A DNA stretch of 64,000 nucleotides, from positions 1 to 64,000 of the forward strand of contig NZ_JBCITM010000003.1 in the NCBI RefSeq assembly GCF_039414295.1, given 5' to 3'. A model generated the notes under the pieces. It did not search any database. It saw nothing but the letters and a program-made list of their open reading frames with translations, and was not told the DNA's origin. Both the position numbers and the translations under genes were made by a program. Shown here one piece after another: positions 1-7,701 of this stretch (position 1 is the stretch's first letter; each line of letters begins with the position of its first letter). The stretch is from Anoxynatronum sibiricum (GTDB lineage: Bacteria; Bacillota; Clostridia; Peptostreptococcales; Tindalliaceae).

Positions 1-25
1 GAACATGGTCTCTCTTTGTCATCAT
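1..25 (-). CDS. 5' end of an unidentified gene (partial)
   Basis: Only the first eight codons of a minus-strand reading frame are inside the window, reading MMTKRDHV. They follow a ribosome-binding-like AAGGGGTGA at about 31-39, five to eight bases before two adjacent ATG codons at 25 and 22. The remainder lies off the left edge, so no function can be assigned. The call rests only on the well-placed binding site and open frame. Confidence 0.4.
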
Positions 26-124
26 TCGAATCACCCCTTATATCTATATTCGACATCAAGGGGCGAATCTCCTTTTTGATTGCAAGAAAAAAAGCCTATT
101 TTCATAGACTTTTTCAACAACCTC

Positions 125-147
125 AGACCCTCCGAAGTGGAGGGTCT
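125..147 (-). terminator. hairpin after the universal stress protein gene
   Basis: AGACCCTCC and GGAGGGTCT form a 9-bp perfect stem with a 5-base loop directly downstream of the minus-strand stop at 152. The minus-strand sequence after it is only moderately U-rich (GAGGTTGTTG), so it may be a weak terminator or a 3'-end stabiliser. Confidence 0.55.
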
Positions 148-151
148 TTGA

Positions 152-601
152 TTATTTAACGACTAATACGCTGGAGCTGGTCTCCTGAATCACCGCGTTA
201 CTGACACTGCCCAGCAGCAGCTTTTTAAATCCACCGCCACCGCGGCTCCCCATGATGATCAGATCATAGTTGCCTTCTTCAGCGGTTTGAGAGATGGTAT
301 GAGAAGGATGTCCTTCTTTCAACATGGTTTCAGCCTCGATTCCTTTCTCCCGGAAACGCATGGAAGCATGTTCCACAATTTTTTGGCGGTGCGCCACCAT
401 TTCTTCATTCATTTTTTCCAGTTTTTTAATTTCTTGTACGTAATACTGTTCATCCGCATATTCAACGACTGTCATGGTCAGTTTTTCATACACATGAAGC
501 ACAGCCACGTGATCAATGCGGCAACCGGAGGCAATTTCTACGGCTTTTACCACAGCTTTCATGCTTTCTTTTGAACCGTCTACGCATACCAGAATTCTCA
601 T
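152..601 (-). CDS. universal stress protein (UspA family)
   Basis: 149 residues, the usual length of a single-domain Usp. The N-terminus MRILVCVDGS is the first beta strand and nucleotide-binding Asp of the family. The C-terminal GSRGGGGFKKLLLGSVS fits the ATP-binding G-x2-G-x9-G-S signature, so this is probably an ATP-binding Usp. These cytosolic proteins accumulate under starvation or stress; the specific role cannot be told from sequence. The start is supported by AAAGGAG ten bases before the ATG at 601. The gene is transcribed alone, divergently from the DUF445 gene, and is followed by a hairpin at 125-147. Confidence 0.93.
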   Translation of the reverse strand: MRILVCVDGSKESMKAVVKAVEIASGCRIDHVAVLHVYEKLTMTVVEYADEQYYVQEIKKLEKMNEEMVAHRQKIVEHASMRFREKGIEAETMLKEGHPSHTISQTAEEGNYDLIIMGSRGGGGFKKLLLGSVSNAVIQETSSSVLVVK

Positions 602-734
602 TGTTGTTCGCTCCTTTCGGTCCAGTAAAATTGGTTGTTACATTGATACCCAGAGATGAGCAAATATACCGGGCAAATTGAATGAATTCAGTGAAAGATG
701 TGTTACAATATGATAAAGGTAAGGAGGAGTTTCG

Positions 735-1340
735 ATGATGGGATTAAGCTGGCTCTTAATGATGATGGTGGGCGGCCTCATCGGCTGGTTGACCAACCGA
801 CTGGCCATCCGATTGCTGTTTAAGCCATACATGCCTGTGGGAACACCCATACCTGGCTTTAATCTTCAGGGGCTCATTCCCCGGCGTAAGGCTGAGCTGG
901 CAAGGAGTGTGGGAGTTCAGATTGAAACAGAACTGCTTTCAATGGAAGATATTCTGCAGGCCTTTGCCCGGCCTGAGCAGAAAGAAGAGTTGAAGCTGTT
1001 TCTCCGTCTCTATCTCAACGAGATGATGATGGAGCGGGTGCCCTTTTTTTTGAAAGACGTGATGAAAAAACCGGTGGATCACTTTGTCAGCGATCTGATG
1101 AATCGGGAAAGTGACCGTTTGTTGAATGAACTGTTGGAGTACATGATGGAAGAAGGCGCGGCCGGTATAAAGTTGGCCGCCATGGTGGAAGAGAAGATCA
1201 ATGCTTTCCCCATGGAGCGGCTGGAAGCTATGGTGATGGCAGTCGCCAGCCGGGAACTAAAACAGATCGAGTGGATCGGTGGCTTCCTGGGAATGCTCAT
1301 CGGACTGATACAGGGAATAATGCTGACATTCATGGGCTGA
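735..1340 (+). CDS. DUF445 family membrane-associated protein
   Basis: 201 residues. The N-terminal hydrophobic segment is followed by GWLTNRLAIRLLFKP, the conserved DUF445 opening (as in Bacillus YheB). The C-terminus SRELKQIEWIGGFLGMLIGLIQG is the matching closing segment and a second membrane helix. The middle is a charged helical region. It is about half the length of the long DUF445 proteins, so this is a short version of the family. GGAGG at about 723-727 sets the start; ATG 738 is an alternative one codon later. Function is unknown for the family. It ends 43 bases before a convergent diguanylate cyclase gene. Confidence 0.85.
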   Translation: MMGLSWLLMMMVGGLIGWLTNRLAIRLLFKPYMPVGTPIPGFNLQGLIPRRKAELARSVGVQIETELLSMEDILQAFARPEQKEELKLFLRLYLNEMMMERVPFFLKDVMKKPVDHFVSDLMNRESDRLLNELLEYMMEEGAAGIKLAAMVEEKINAFPMERLEAMVMAVASRELKQIEWIGGFLGMLIGLIQGIMLTFMG

Positions 1341-1383
1341 TGATGGTTGATCAGAAAAACGGGTGCTTCAGATGGTGGCAAGG

Positions 1384-2841
1384 TCAAGGCTGCTTGTTCC
1401 CAAAGTCTTTCATAATCGAGAAGATGGCAGGTCGGGCGGCTTTATAGGCATCCTTAAATTCGTACATGCGCAAATCGGCGACGCGTACCATTTCTTGCAG
1501 GGTGGTGCCGTCTTTGTCATAAGTGGCAATTCCATAGCTGAAGGAGTTATGGATGGTCGTGTCATCAATAATGATTTCTTCCTGTTCCAGTTCACTGAGA
1601 AAATCCAGCATTTTTTGGTGCAGATGAGTTTCGTCAGTATAATAAAAAATGCCCACAAATTCATCGCCGCCATAGCGGGCCATCACATCACTTTTTCGTG
1701 TGATTCGTTTTAAACCCGCAGCAAAACGCTTAATCAACTGGTCACCTGCCAAATGTCCCAAGTGGTCATTGACCACCTTCAGGCAGTTCAAGTCAAACAG
1801 TACTAAATGGAACATTTCCTGGTACCGTTCAGCCTTATCCAGCACCTGGTTGAAAACTTCCTCAAAAAACGTGCGGTTGTAAATTCCGGTGAGTGAGTCA
1901 TATTGAGATAAATACCGTTTATCTTCATATAGCAGATAATTGGCAATGGCAATTTCCACATGGTTACGAATGAACTGCATGATTTTCAGGTCATCATCAG
2001 AAAACGCCGCTAAACGGGTGGATTCCACATCGACCACTCCGAAAAAGTCGCCTTCAATGAAAATGGGAGCAGTGATGGAAGACTTGATGGTGCGGTCACC
2101 GTCATCCTCCAGAGGAATGGTGTAAACATTGTCCAAGGATGAAATATTATCAATTTTGGCAATATAGTTCAGTTTACCGTTGGTGGCCTTGTAAAGGAAA
2201 GATTCTTCAATGGGCAGTTGAAAGTGATCAATCAGTTCATTCTTGAAACCCCGGTGAGCCGCCATTTTAAGCAAGTTGCCTTCCCGCAGCATAATAGAAC
2301 CCACTTCAGCTGCGTCAATGGCCTGAATGGCCTTTTTCAACACCAGATCATAGATGTTGTCCAAACATTCGACACCAATCACCGATTGAGTGATTTCCAG
2401 CATGGCTTCTCTCAGATTAATGAGCCGACCAAGTGCCTGCTGGTTCAGCTTTTTCGATGTCACGTCATTCAGTGTTGCGAGGATGCAGGGCTTTCCCTGA
2501 TAATGAACCAGGGTAAAATGATAATCGAACCAATGGGGTCCCTCAGGGGTTAGCAGGCATACTTCCTTAATCAGGTGATTGGATTTGAGCCCGGCAGATT
2601 CCAATGCCTCCGGGTGATCCAGAATATCGACGATGCGCATGAAAAACATTTCCCGCTGATCAGGATGAATGACACGAAGGCTCTGGCGAAAAGTGATTTC
2701 ATCACCTGAAAAACCCGTGAGCTTTCGAAACAACGAGCTGACATAGAGAGGGTCGCTCAGATTGATCATCACAAAAGGCACTGGCATCAGGCGGTCCAGT
2801 GTCATCAAATCTTCGGTGGTCATGGGTTTGAGGGCGTACAT
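1384..2841 (-). CDS. diguanylate cyclase with PAS and GAF sensor domains
   Basis: 485 residues from ATG 2841. Order: a PAS-type sensor (about 15-130), a GAF-type domain (about 155-310), then a GGDEF domain. The active site is intact, RYGGDEFVG, and RKSD lies exactly five residues before GGDEF, the inhibitory c-di-GMP site. It should therefore condense two GTP into c-di-GMP in the cytosol in response to a ligand or redox cue; no membrane segment is seen. I place the start at 2841 because GAGGTGA (2847-2853) precedes it. The longer frame to 2874 would begin upstream of a TATAAT (2868-2863) that looks like the gene's own -10 box. Confidence 0.93.
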   Translation of the reverse strand: MYALKPMTTEDLMTLDRLMPVPFVMINLSDPLYVSSLFRKLTGFSGDEITFRQSLRVIHPDQREMFFMRIVDILDHPEALESAGLKSNHLIKEVCLLTPEGPHWFDYHFTLVHYQGKPCILATLNDVTSKKLNQQALGRLINLREAMLEITQSVIGVECLDNIYDLVLKKAIQAIDAAEVGSIMLREGNLLKMAAHRGFKNELIDHFQLPIEESFLYKATNGKLNYIAKIDNISSLDNVYTIPLEDDGDRTIKSSITAPIFIEGDFFGVVDVESTRLAAFSDDDLKIMQFIRNHVEIAIANYLLYEDKRYLSQYDSLTGIYNRTFFEEVFNQVLDKAERYQEMFHLVLFDLNCLKVVNDHLGHLAGDQLIKRFAAGLKRITRKSDVMARYGGDEFVGIFYYTDETHLHQKMLDFLSELEQEEIIIDDTTIHNSFSYGIATYDKDGTTLQEMVRVADLRMYEFKDAYKAARPAIFSIMKDFGNKQP

Positions 2842-2862
2842 GGGCTTCACCTCATTTTCCCT

Positions 2863-2868
2863 ATTATA
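2863..2868 (-). promoter_or_regulatory. candidate -10 box for the PAS-GAF-GGDEF gene
   Basis: TATAAT on the minus strand, 22 bases before the ATG at 2841 and 10 bases before the GAGGTGA ribosome site. No good -35 is seen 17-18 bases upstream (CTGTAC), so it may need an activator. Confidence 0.45.
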
Positions 2869-2874
2869 CAACAT

Positions 2875-3180
2875 GATGATGAACGGGTACAGAAAATATG
2901 TCGACTATTCTTGCTGTCGGCTGGTTTGAGGTGGAAAAAGGTCTCTGATATTACTTCTCTGCATACCCATTTCTAAAGAAAAATCAACATAAACGGAGCT
3001 TTCTCATAAGCGGTTGGTACATATCTATTCGGTGACTCAATCCAGATAATCCGTGAGAGGCTTACAGATGATTGACTATCATCATCTCGATTTTATAAGA
3101 AGTGGAGCATATATTTCTTTTTTATAGGGCTGTCTTTCTCTGATTTCAGTCTTTTGAAGGTTCGGTGCTGGTTAAGGGGT
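2875..3180. other. intergenic region without a gene
   Basis: No open frame with a ribosome site is visible on either strand, and no riboswitch fold was recognised. A possible plus-strand sigma-A promoter, TTGACT (3072-3077), 16-bp spacer, TATAAG (3094-3099), could start a long leader for the peptidoglycan-binding gene. Confidence 0.4.
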
Positions 3181-3209
3181 TTCTCATGAAGGCCGAAGTA
3201 TGATACAAT
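3181..3209 (+). promoter_or_regulatory. candidate promoter of the peptidoglycan-binding protein gene
   Basis: TTCTCA (3181-3186), a 17-bp spacer and TACAAT (3204-3209) lie 52 bases before the ATG. A small stem CCCGG/CCGGG (about 3212-3227) sits in the leader. Confidence 0.5.
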
Positions 3210-3260
3210 AACCCGGAATGTACCGGGATTGGCCGGTAATTACACTTCGGGAGGTTACAT

Positions 3261-4109
3261 ATGTCTATGAATCAACAGATTAAGCGGGTGGGAGTTATCA
3301 CTGTATTGATAATGGCATTATGGTTACCGTTACAGGCAGATGCTTTCACGGAAAATAGCCTTTTGAAAAGAGAAATGTCGGGGCAGGAAGTGCAGGAGTT
3401 GCAGCAACATTTGCAAGCATTGGGATTTTTTACAACAGAACCCACGGGATATTTTGGACAGGTGACAGAATCAGCAGTCGCCGCTTTTCAGGAACAGCAT
3501 GGATTAACATCAGATGGGATCGCTGGAGCCAAGACGCTTTCCATGATCACCACATTCGTTCAGTCGCCGGAGCAAATGGCGGAGGTTGCTGTTACCAGAG
3601 GAAGTGGTTCGAGGGTAAATGCCAACAGTCAGACAGAAATCAAGGCGCTTTCCTGGTTTGGTGAGGTGGAGCATCTTTTTGCCAGGGGTGATGTGGCCAC
3701 GATTGTTGATGTGTGGACAGGGTTGTCGTACCAGGTGAAGCGCACCTATGGCACCAATCACGCCGATGTTGAAACGCTGACAAAAGAAGATACAGCTATC
3801 TTTAAGAAAGTGGCAGGCGGTGAATGGAACTGGTCCAGAAGACCGGTGATTGTGGAAGTGCACGGTCTTCGCATTGCAGCTTCCATTGCATCCATGCCCC
3901 ACGCAGGAAGGGATGACCTTCCGGCGCTGCAGACAGTGAATAACAGAAGCGGCGGCTTTGGCAAAGGAACCAATCTTGACGAAGTGAAAGGGAATAACAT
4001 GCATGGTCATGTGGACCTTCATTTTGTGGGAAGCAAAGGCCACAGCAGTGGCCGGGTGGATGCCGATCATCAAAAGGCCATTCAGGAAGCATTGAATGCC
4101 ACTCTCTAA
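3261..4109 (+). CDS. secreted peptidoglycan-binding protein with a His-rich C-terminal domain
   Basis: 282 residues. An N-terminal hydrophobic signal segment (about 10-29) ends near QADAFT. A PG_binding_1 domain follows (about 36-90), with the typical LQQHLQALGFF and GYFGQVTESAVAAFQ motifs. The C-terminal half is a conserved Firmicutes domain of unknown activity with a run of polar residues near HGHVDLHFVGSKGHSSG and VDADHQKAI; its spaced His, Asp and Ser residues suggest a metal or catalytic centre. It probably acts on or binds the cell wall outside the membrane. GGGAGG at 3250-3255 sets the start. Transcribed alone and closed by the hairpin at 4123-4177. Confidence 0.85.
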   Translation: MSMNQQIKRVGVITVLIMALWLPLQADAFTENSLLKREMSGQEVQELQQHLQALGFFTTEPTGYFGQVTESAVAAFQEQHGLTSDGIAGAKTLSMITTFVQSPEQMAEVAVTRGSGSRVNANSQTEIKALSWFGEVEHLFARGDVATIVDVWTGLSYQVKRTYGTNHADVETLTKEDTAIFKKVAGGEWNWSRRPVIVEVHGLRIAASIASMPHAGRDDLPALQTVNNRSGGFGKGTNLDEVKGNNMHGHVDLHFVGSKGHSSGRVDADHQKAIQEALNATL

Positions 4110-4122
4110 AGATCACAATGAT

Positions 4123-4177
4123 TACCACATAAAACAGCAGCCCCACTCAGGAGAGCAGGGCTGCTGTTTTACGTGGT
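4123..4177. terminator. bidirectional terminator between convergent genes
   Basis: AAAACAGCAGCCC (from 4131) pairs with GGGCTGCTGTTTT (to 4170), and flanking ACCAC/GTGGT can extend the stem. It has an A-tract on one side and a T-tract on the other, so it can stop the peptidoglycan-binding gene (+) and the amidohydrolase (-). Confidence 0.88.
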
Positions 4178-4189
4178 ATGATATTTTGC

Positions 4190-5410
4190 TTATTTTTTAT
4201 CAAGGGCCAGAACGGTATTGAGAAGCACATTGCACCCTTTCCAGCATTGCTCCACAGGTGTATGTTCTTTTTCGCAGTGACTGTAGCCGGTATCACTGGG
4301 AACAAAGAGCATGGCAGAAGGAACGATGTCGGCAATGAACTGGGCATCATGCCCGGCTCCAGCATACATAACCTTATAGGAATAGCCCAGTTCTTTGACT
4401 GTTTCTTCTGCCAAATTCACCAATGCAGGATCAAAATGGACAGTGTTTCGTGCCCACTGTTCCCGGTAGGTAACTGGGCAGCCATGCATTTCTTTTGGCA
4501 CGGCATGAATCACATCAACCACTTGTTTGATGACCTCGGGATCTTGATGACGCGAATCCAATGTAATACGTACATAGTCGGGGATAACAGTATGCACATT
4601 GGGGGCGCCGCTGAATTCACCGGTGGTATAAACCAGCTTGGAGTCCAGCTTGTCCAGTTCGTCATGCAGATACTGGATAACGGCAGTCATGGCATAAAGA
4701 GCGTCTTTACGCATGGGCATAGGGATGGTGCCTGCGTGGTTGGCTTGTCCTCTGGTGATGAACTCGTAGTTAACCATTCCCACAACACCGCCGAGTACAG
4801 CCACTTCTTTGCCTTCAGCCTCCAGCACTGGTCCCTGCTCGATATGGAGTTCGAAGAAAGCCTTGTAATCATCAGCCTTAAACCGGTTGCTTTGATCACC
4901 CTTGTAGCCGCTGGCTTTAAGGGCTTCTTTGAAAGTAACTCCTTCTTTATCCTTGGAAGCCATCATGGTGGCTTCGTCAAATTTGCCGGTGATGATTCCT
5001 GAACACATCATGGCTGGTCCAAAACGAGAGCCTTCTTCGTTGGTCCAGGCAATCACCGTGATGGGATGGCGGGTCTTGATGCCTTCTTTCACGATGGTTT
5101 CTGCCACCTCAAGGCCTGTGAGGACACCTAAAACACCATCATAATTGCCGCCTTTGATAACGGAGTCCAGGTGAGAACCCATGGCGATGGCCGGCAGATC
5201 CTCAGTACCTTTCAGAGTCGCATACATGTTGGCCACGTCGTCGGTTTTGACTTCCATTCCCAGCGCTTCACAACGTCTTTTGAACTCGGCACGGGCCTGT
5301 AGCTCTGGCTCTGTGAAGCATAACCGGGTAATGCCACCATTTCCAGTATCACCGAACTGACTAAAAGTTTGAATCTTGTCCTGCAGTCTTTCTTTGCTGC
5401 AATTGATCAT
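4190..5410 (-). CDS. M20-family amidohydrolase (allantoate / N-carbamoyl-amino-acid hydrolase type)
   Basis: 406 residues. Motifs of the AllC/HyuC/AmaB branch of peptidase family M20 are all present: GSHLDSV (metal His 80), GGNYDG (bridging Asp 91), NEEGSRF (catalytic and metal Glu 125-126), HIEQGPVLE, and GAGHDAQFI near the end. The protein should be a cytosolic two-metal (Zn or Mn) enzyme that cleaves a C-N bond of a carbamoyl or ureido compound; the exact substrate cannot be set. AAAGGAG lies before ATG 5410, so the longer frame to 5461 is rejected. No transporter or purine genes are adjacent, which would have supported allantoate. Confidence 0.88.
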   Translation of the reverse strand: MINCSKERLQDKIQTFSQFGDTGNGGITRLCFTEPELQARAEFKRRCEALGMEVKTDDVANMYATLKGTEDLPAIAMGSHLDSVIKGGNYDGVLGVLTGLEVAETIVKEGIKTRHPITVIAWTNEEGSRFGPAMMCSGIITGKFDEATMMASKDKEGVTFKEALKASGYKGDQSNRFKADDYKAFFELHIEQGPVLEAEGKEVAVLGGVVGMVNYEFITRGQANHAGTIPMPMRKDALYAMTAVIQYLHDELDKLDSKLVYTTGEFSGAPNVHTVIPDYVRITLDSRHQDPEVIKQVVDVIHAVPKEMHGCPVTYREQWARNTVHFDPALVNLAEETVKELGYSYKVMYAGAGHDAQFIADIVPSAMLFVPSDTGYSHCEKEHTPVEQCWKGCNVLLNTVLALDKK

Positions 5411-5476
5411 ATAATTCACACTCCTTTGATAGAAAATATGACATGACACAGTTGCTGCCAAACTGCACCTATGTTA

Positions 5477-5504
5477 ATTCTATCACTTTGAACAGAATTG
5501 TCAA
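5477..5504 (-). promoter_or_regulatory. sigma-A promoter of the M20 amidohydrolase
   Basis: On the minus strand TTGACA (5504-5499), a 16-bp spacer and TAGAAT (5482-5477) give a strong promoter about 65 bases before the ATG at 5410. Confidence 0.7.
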
Positions 5505-5773
5505 AAGAAGTAAAGAAATTCTTCGAAAAAGCAGACAGCTTACACAGATATCCGAAGGAAACAAAGAAGATAATACGATTTCACCAAAGTTGTGGCAGGA
5601 CCCATCAGCACGGACCGGCAGGTGAAATCTTCGTGATTTAATGATATGGTAAAAAAGGGTTTTGAAAAGTAATGTCGAAAATGTATATGGCAAACAATCT
5701 GAAACGACCGGTCGAAACAGGCTGATTCATACTGAATCAGAAGTAGTCAGATCCAGCAATTTTGAAAGGCGTG
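5505..5773. other. divergent intergenic region upstream of rnhA
   Basis: No gene is seen. A weak plus-strand promoter candidate is TTGAAA near 5662 with a 16-bp spacer to TATATG. The only ribosome-site-like element is AAAGG just before rnhA. Confidence 0.35.
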
Positions 5774-6250
5774 ATGGAAACCATGAAAGAAGTGAAGATT
5801 TATACAGACGGCGGGGCTCTGGGTAATCCGGGGAAAGGTGGTTATGGGGCCATTCTGGTGCATGGAGACCACAGAAAAGAAATTTCTGGCGGGTTTCGGA
5901 TGACCACCAACAATCGAATGGAAATGACTGCGTGTATCCAAGCCATTGAACTCCTGAAATATCCCTGTATGATTAAGCTGTACAGTGACTCCAAATACCT
6001 GGTGGACGGTGTTTCCAAGGGGTGGGCAAAGCGATGGCAGGCCAACAACTGGAAGCGGAACAAAAGAGATATGGCAGAGAACATTGATTTATGGGAAAAG
6101 TTGCTGAAACTCATCGAAAAGCATGAGATTGAGTTTATATGGGTGAAAGGCCACAGTGGTCATCCGGAAAATGAGCGATGTGATGAACTGGTGAAGCAGG
6201 CTGCTTCAGCGGAAGACCTGCCTGAGGATGAAGGGTATCAGGAACGGTGA
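5774..6250 (+). CDS. rnhA: ribonuclease HI
   Basis: 158 residues from ATG 5774. All four carboxylates of the RNase HI active site are seen in order: Asp in YTDGGALGNPG, Glu in NNRMEMTA, Asp in LYSDSKYLVDG, and Asp in NERCDELVKQAA. The basic handle region KRWQANNWKRNKRDM, as in the E. coli enzyme, is present. It degrades the RNA strand of RNA-DNA hybrids (R-loops, primer remnants) using Mg2+. The frame extends to a TTG at 5762, but AAAGG is better spaced for ATG 5774, with ATG 5783 also possible. The next gene follows after 57 bases and may share its transcript. Confidence 0.95.
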   Translation: METMKEVKIYTDGGALGNPGKGGYGAILVHGDHRKEISGGFRMTTNNRMEMTACIQAIELLKYPCMIKLYSDSKYLVDGVSKGWAKRWQANNWKRNKRDMAENIDLWEKLLKLIEKHEIEFIWVKGHSGHPENERCDELVKQAASAEDLPEDEGYQER

Positions 6251-6307
6251 AAAAATGCCAGTCAATTGACACCAGCAAGCAATGATTTAAATAGGAGGCG
6301 GCAGACA

Positions 6308-6853
6308 ATGAAGCGACAGCACCAAGATTCTCTAAAGGTAAAAGCGGCACATCAATGTATGAATGGGATGTTTACAGTGGTGATCGTTTTACTGATATTG
6401 ATGGCAATATCGCTCTTGCAGCCCATATACGCTCAGAATTCACTGACCATTTCGTTGAATGGACAGCCTATTATCTTTGGTGAAACAGCGCCGGTGGTTT
6501 GGGAAGGAAGAACACTGGTGCCTTTCAGACGTTTGGCAGAAGCCATTGGTATCGATGTCGACTGGCAGGAAGAGACCCAACGAATCACAGCCACCGCTGA
6601 CGGGGTCGAACTGGTGATGACGGTGGGGACAAGAATGGCAGTTTTCAATGGAAGTGGGCGGGAAATGAATGCAGCGCCTCAGATCTTAGAGGGGAGAGCC
6701 TTTATTCCTCTCAGAGACTTTAGCGAATCCTTCGGAGTACAGGTGGACTATCAGGATGGCCATATTGCCATGACCTATGATCCAATACTTTACTCTGTTA
6801 ATGGAAAACTATCAGGATTCTATGCGCTGGGGGCTCTTTGGTGCAGTTCCTGA
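6308..6853 (+). CDS. secreted protein with copper-amine-oxidase N-terminal (stalk) domain
   Basis: 181 residues. A short basic start and a hydrophobic segment (about 20-40) form a signal peptide or anchor. The rest is one Cu_amine_oxidN1-type domain: LNGQPIIF, GRTLVPFRRLAEAIGIDVDW, then GRAFIPLRDFSESFGVQVDY. This domain is common in surface proteins of Clostridia and is not itself an oxidase. No catalytic domain follows; the protein stops soon after the stalk. GGAGG at 6293-6297 sets ATG 6308. Its last 16 bases overlap the longest possible frame of the next gene, so the two are likely co-transcribed. Confidence 0.8.
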   Translation: MKRQHQDSLKVKAAHQCMNGMFTVVIVLLILMAISLLQPIYAQNSLTISLNGQPIIFGETAPVVWEGRTLVPFRRLAEAIGIDVDWQEETQRITATADGVELVMTVGTRMAVFNGSGREMNAAPQILEGRAFIPLRDFSESFGVQVDYQDGHIAMTYDPILYSVNGKLSGFYALGALWCSS

Positions 6854-6942
6854 TTTTGTTTACCAACAGCTTGAATCTGTGTTTGAACATCAACATCAGT
6901 AGCCGAATCAATCAGGCTGAACCAAGAAAGATGGTGAGGAAC

Positions 6943-7563
6943 ATGAATCCGAATCGGAATCCCATTTCAGGAAAAGTGACACTGTGGACACGACAAGACA
7001 TTCGGAGCCTCGAGGAGCTTAGAATGAATGGGGTTATTCGCATCACCCCCCGACATTTGAAGGAGAAATTTGAAGAAATCTCCGACTACATTGCAGCTCT
7101 TTACAGCTGGTTTGTTCAGGCGGCAAACCAGCGAGTTCCGAAACCGGCTGACGTGTTGTTTCCTGTCTGGTGCTCAGTCAGCGAGGCAAACATGTTGCGT
7201 CCAACTGAAGCAACAGTGGTGTATGTGCTGGAGGTGGATGAATCGGAAGTCATCTACTTTGACAGTGTTAAATGGGATTATGTGCTGAACCACCTTTATA
7301 TTCCCAAAGATTCTGATGATGCCCAGACTTACCGGGAAGAAATGAGGCGCCGGGGCCACCGTGACGTGTATTCATTTTTTGATCACAAGACGGCACATTT
7401 TTATGCCCGGGAACGCACAGAGATTATGAATAGCTGGTCGCGTGTTTTTGAAATCGACCAGTGGGATATTTTCCGGGTGCAGGCGAATCTGTGGGAGATT
7501 CGAAAGGAAATGGTGAAATCCATCCTATATCAGCAAAATGCCGATTCAAATGAACACCTGTAA
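6943..7563 (+). CDS. DUF3841 family protein
   Basis: About 206 residues from ATG 6943. The pattern matches DUF3841: VTLWTRQD at the start, then YSWFVQAA, VLFPVWCSVSE, VYVLEVDESEVIYFDSVKWDYVLNH, SWSRVFEID and RVQANLWEIRKEMV near the end. The family is soluble with no known function. The start is uncertain: ATG 6931 and ATG 6943 are both in frame. A GTGAGG lies only a few bases before 6943, and the frame could extend to a GTG at 6838 inside the previous gene. No catalytic motif is recognised. Confidence 0.75.
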   Translation: MNPNRNPISGKVTLWTRQDIRSLEELRMNGVIRITPRHLKEKFEEISDYIAALYSWFVQAANQRVPKPADVLFPVWCSVSEANMLRPTEATVVYVLEVDESEVIYFDSVKWDYVLNHLYIPKDSDDAQTYREEMRRRGHRDVYSFFDHKTAHFYARERTEIMNSWSRVFEIDQWDIFRVQANLWEIRKEMVKSILYQQNADSNEHL

Positions 7564-7577
7564 AAACGAACAAAAGT

Positions 7578-7606
7578 TTGACGTTCAAGACGACACATTT
7601 TATAAT
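7578..7606 (+). promoter_or_regulatory. sigma-A promoter of the membrane diguanylate cyclase
   Basis: TTGACG (7578-7583), a 17-bp spacer and TATAAT (7601-7606) are near consensus. Transcription should begin at about 7613, which rules out ATG 7615 as a normally translated start and favours 7702. Confidence 0.85.
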
Positions 7607-7701
7607 GGCAATAGATGAGACAGAGTGTTAAATCTTACTTTACCCGGGAAAAGCCATGGCCGGTACATTCAAACGATAGATTTGAGACAGGCGGTTTACC
7701 A

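Noticed and set aside
2875..3260. c-di-GMP or other riboswitch between the cyclase and peptidoglycan-binding genes
   Set aside because: I looked for GEMM-type core sequences and a following terminator or sequestered ribosome site and did not find them.
4178..5002. Long plus-strand frame of 274 codons
   Set aside because: It lies antisense to the M20 amidohydrolase, whose catalytic motifs are complete, and begins within the terminator region.
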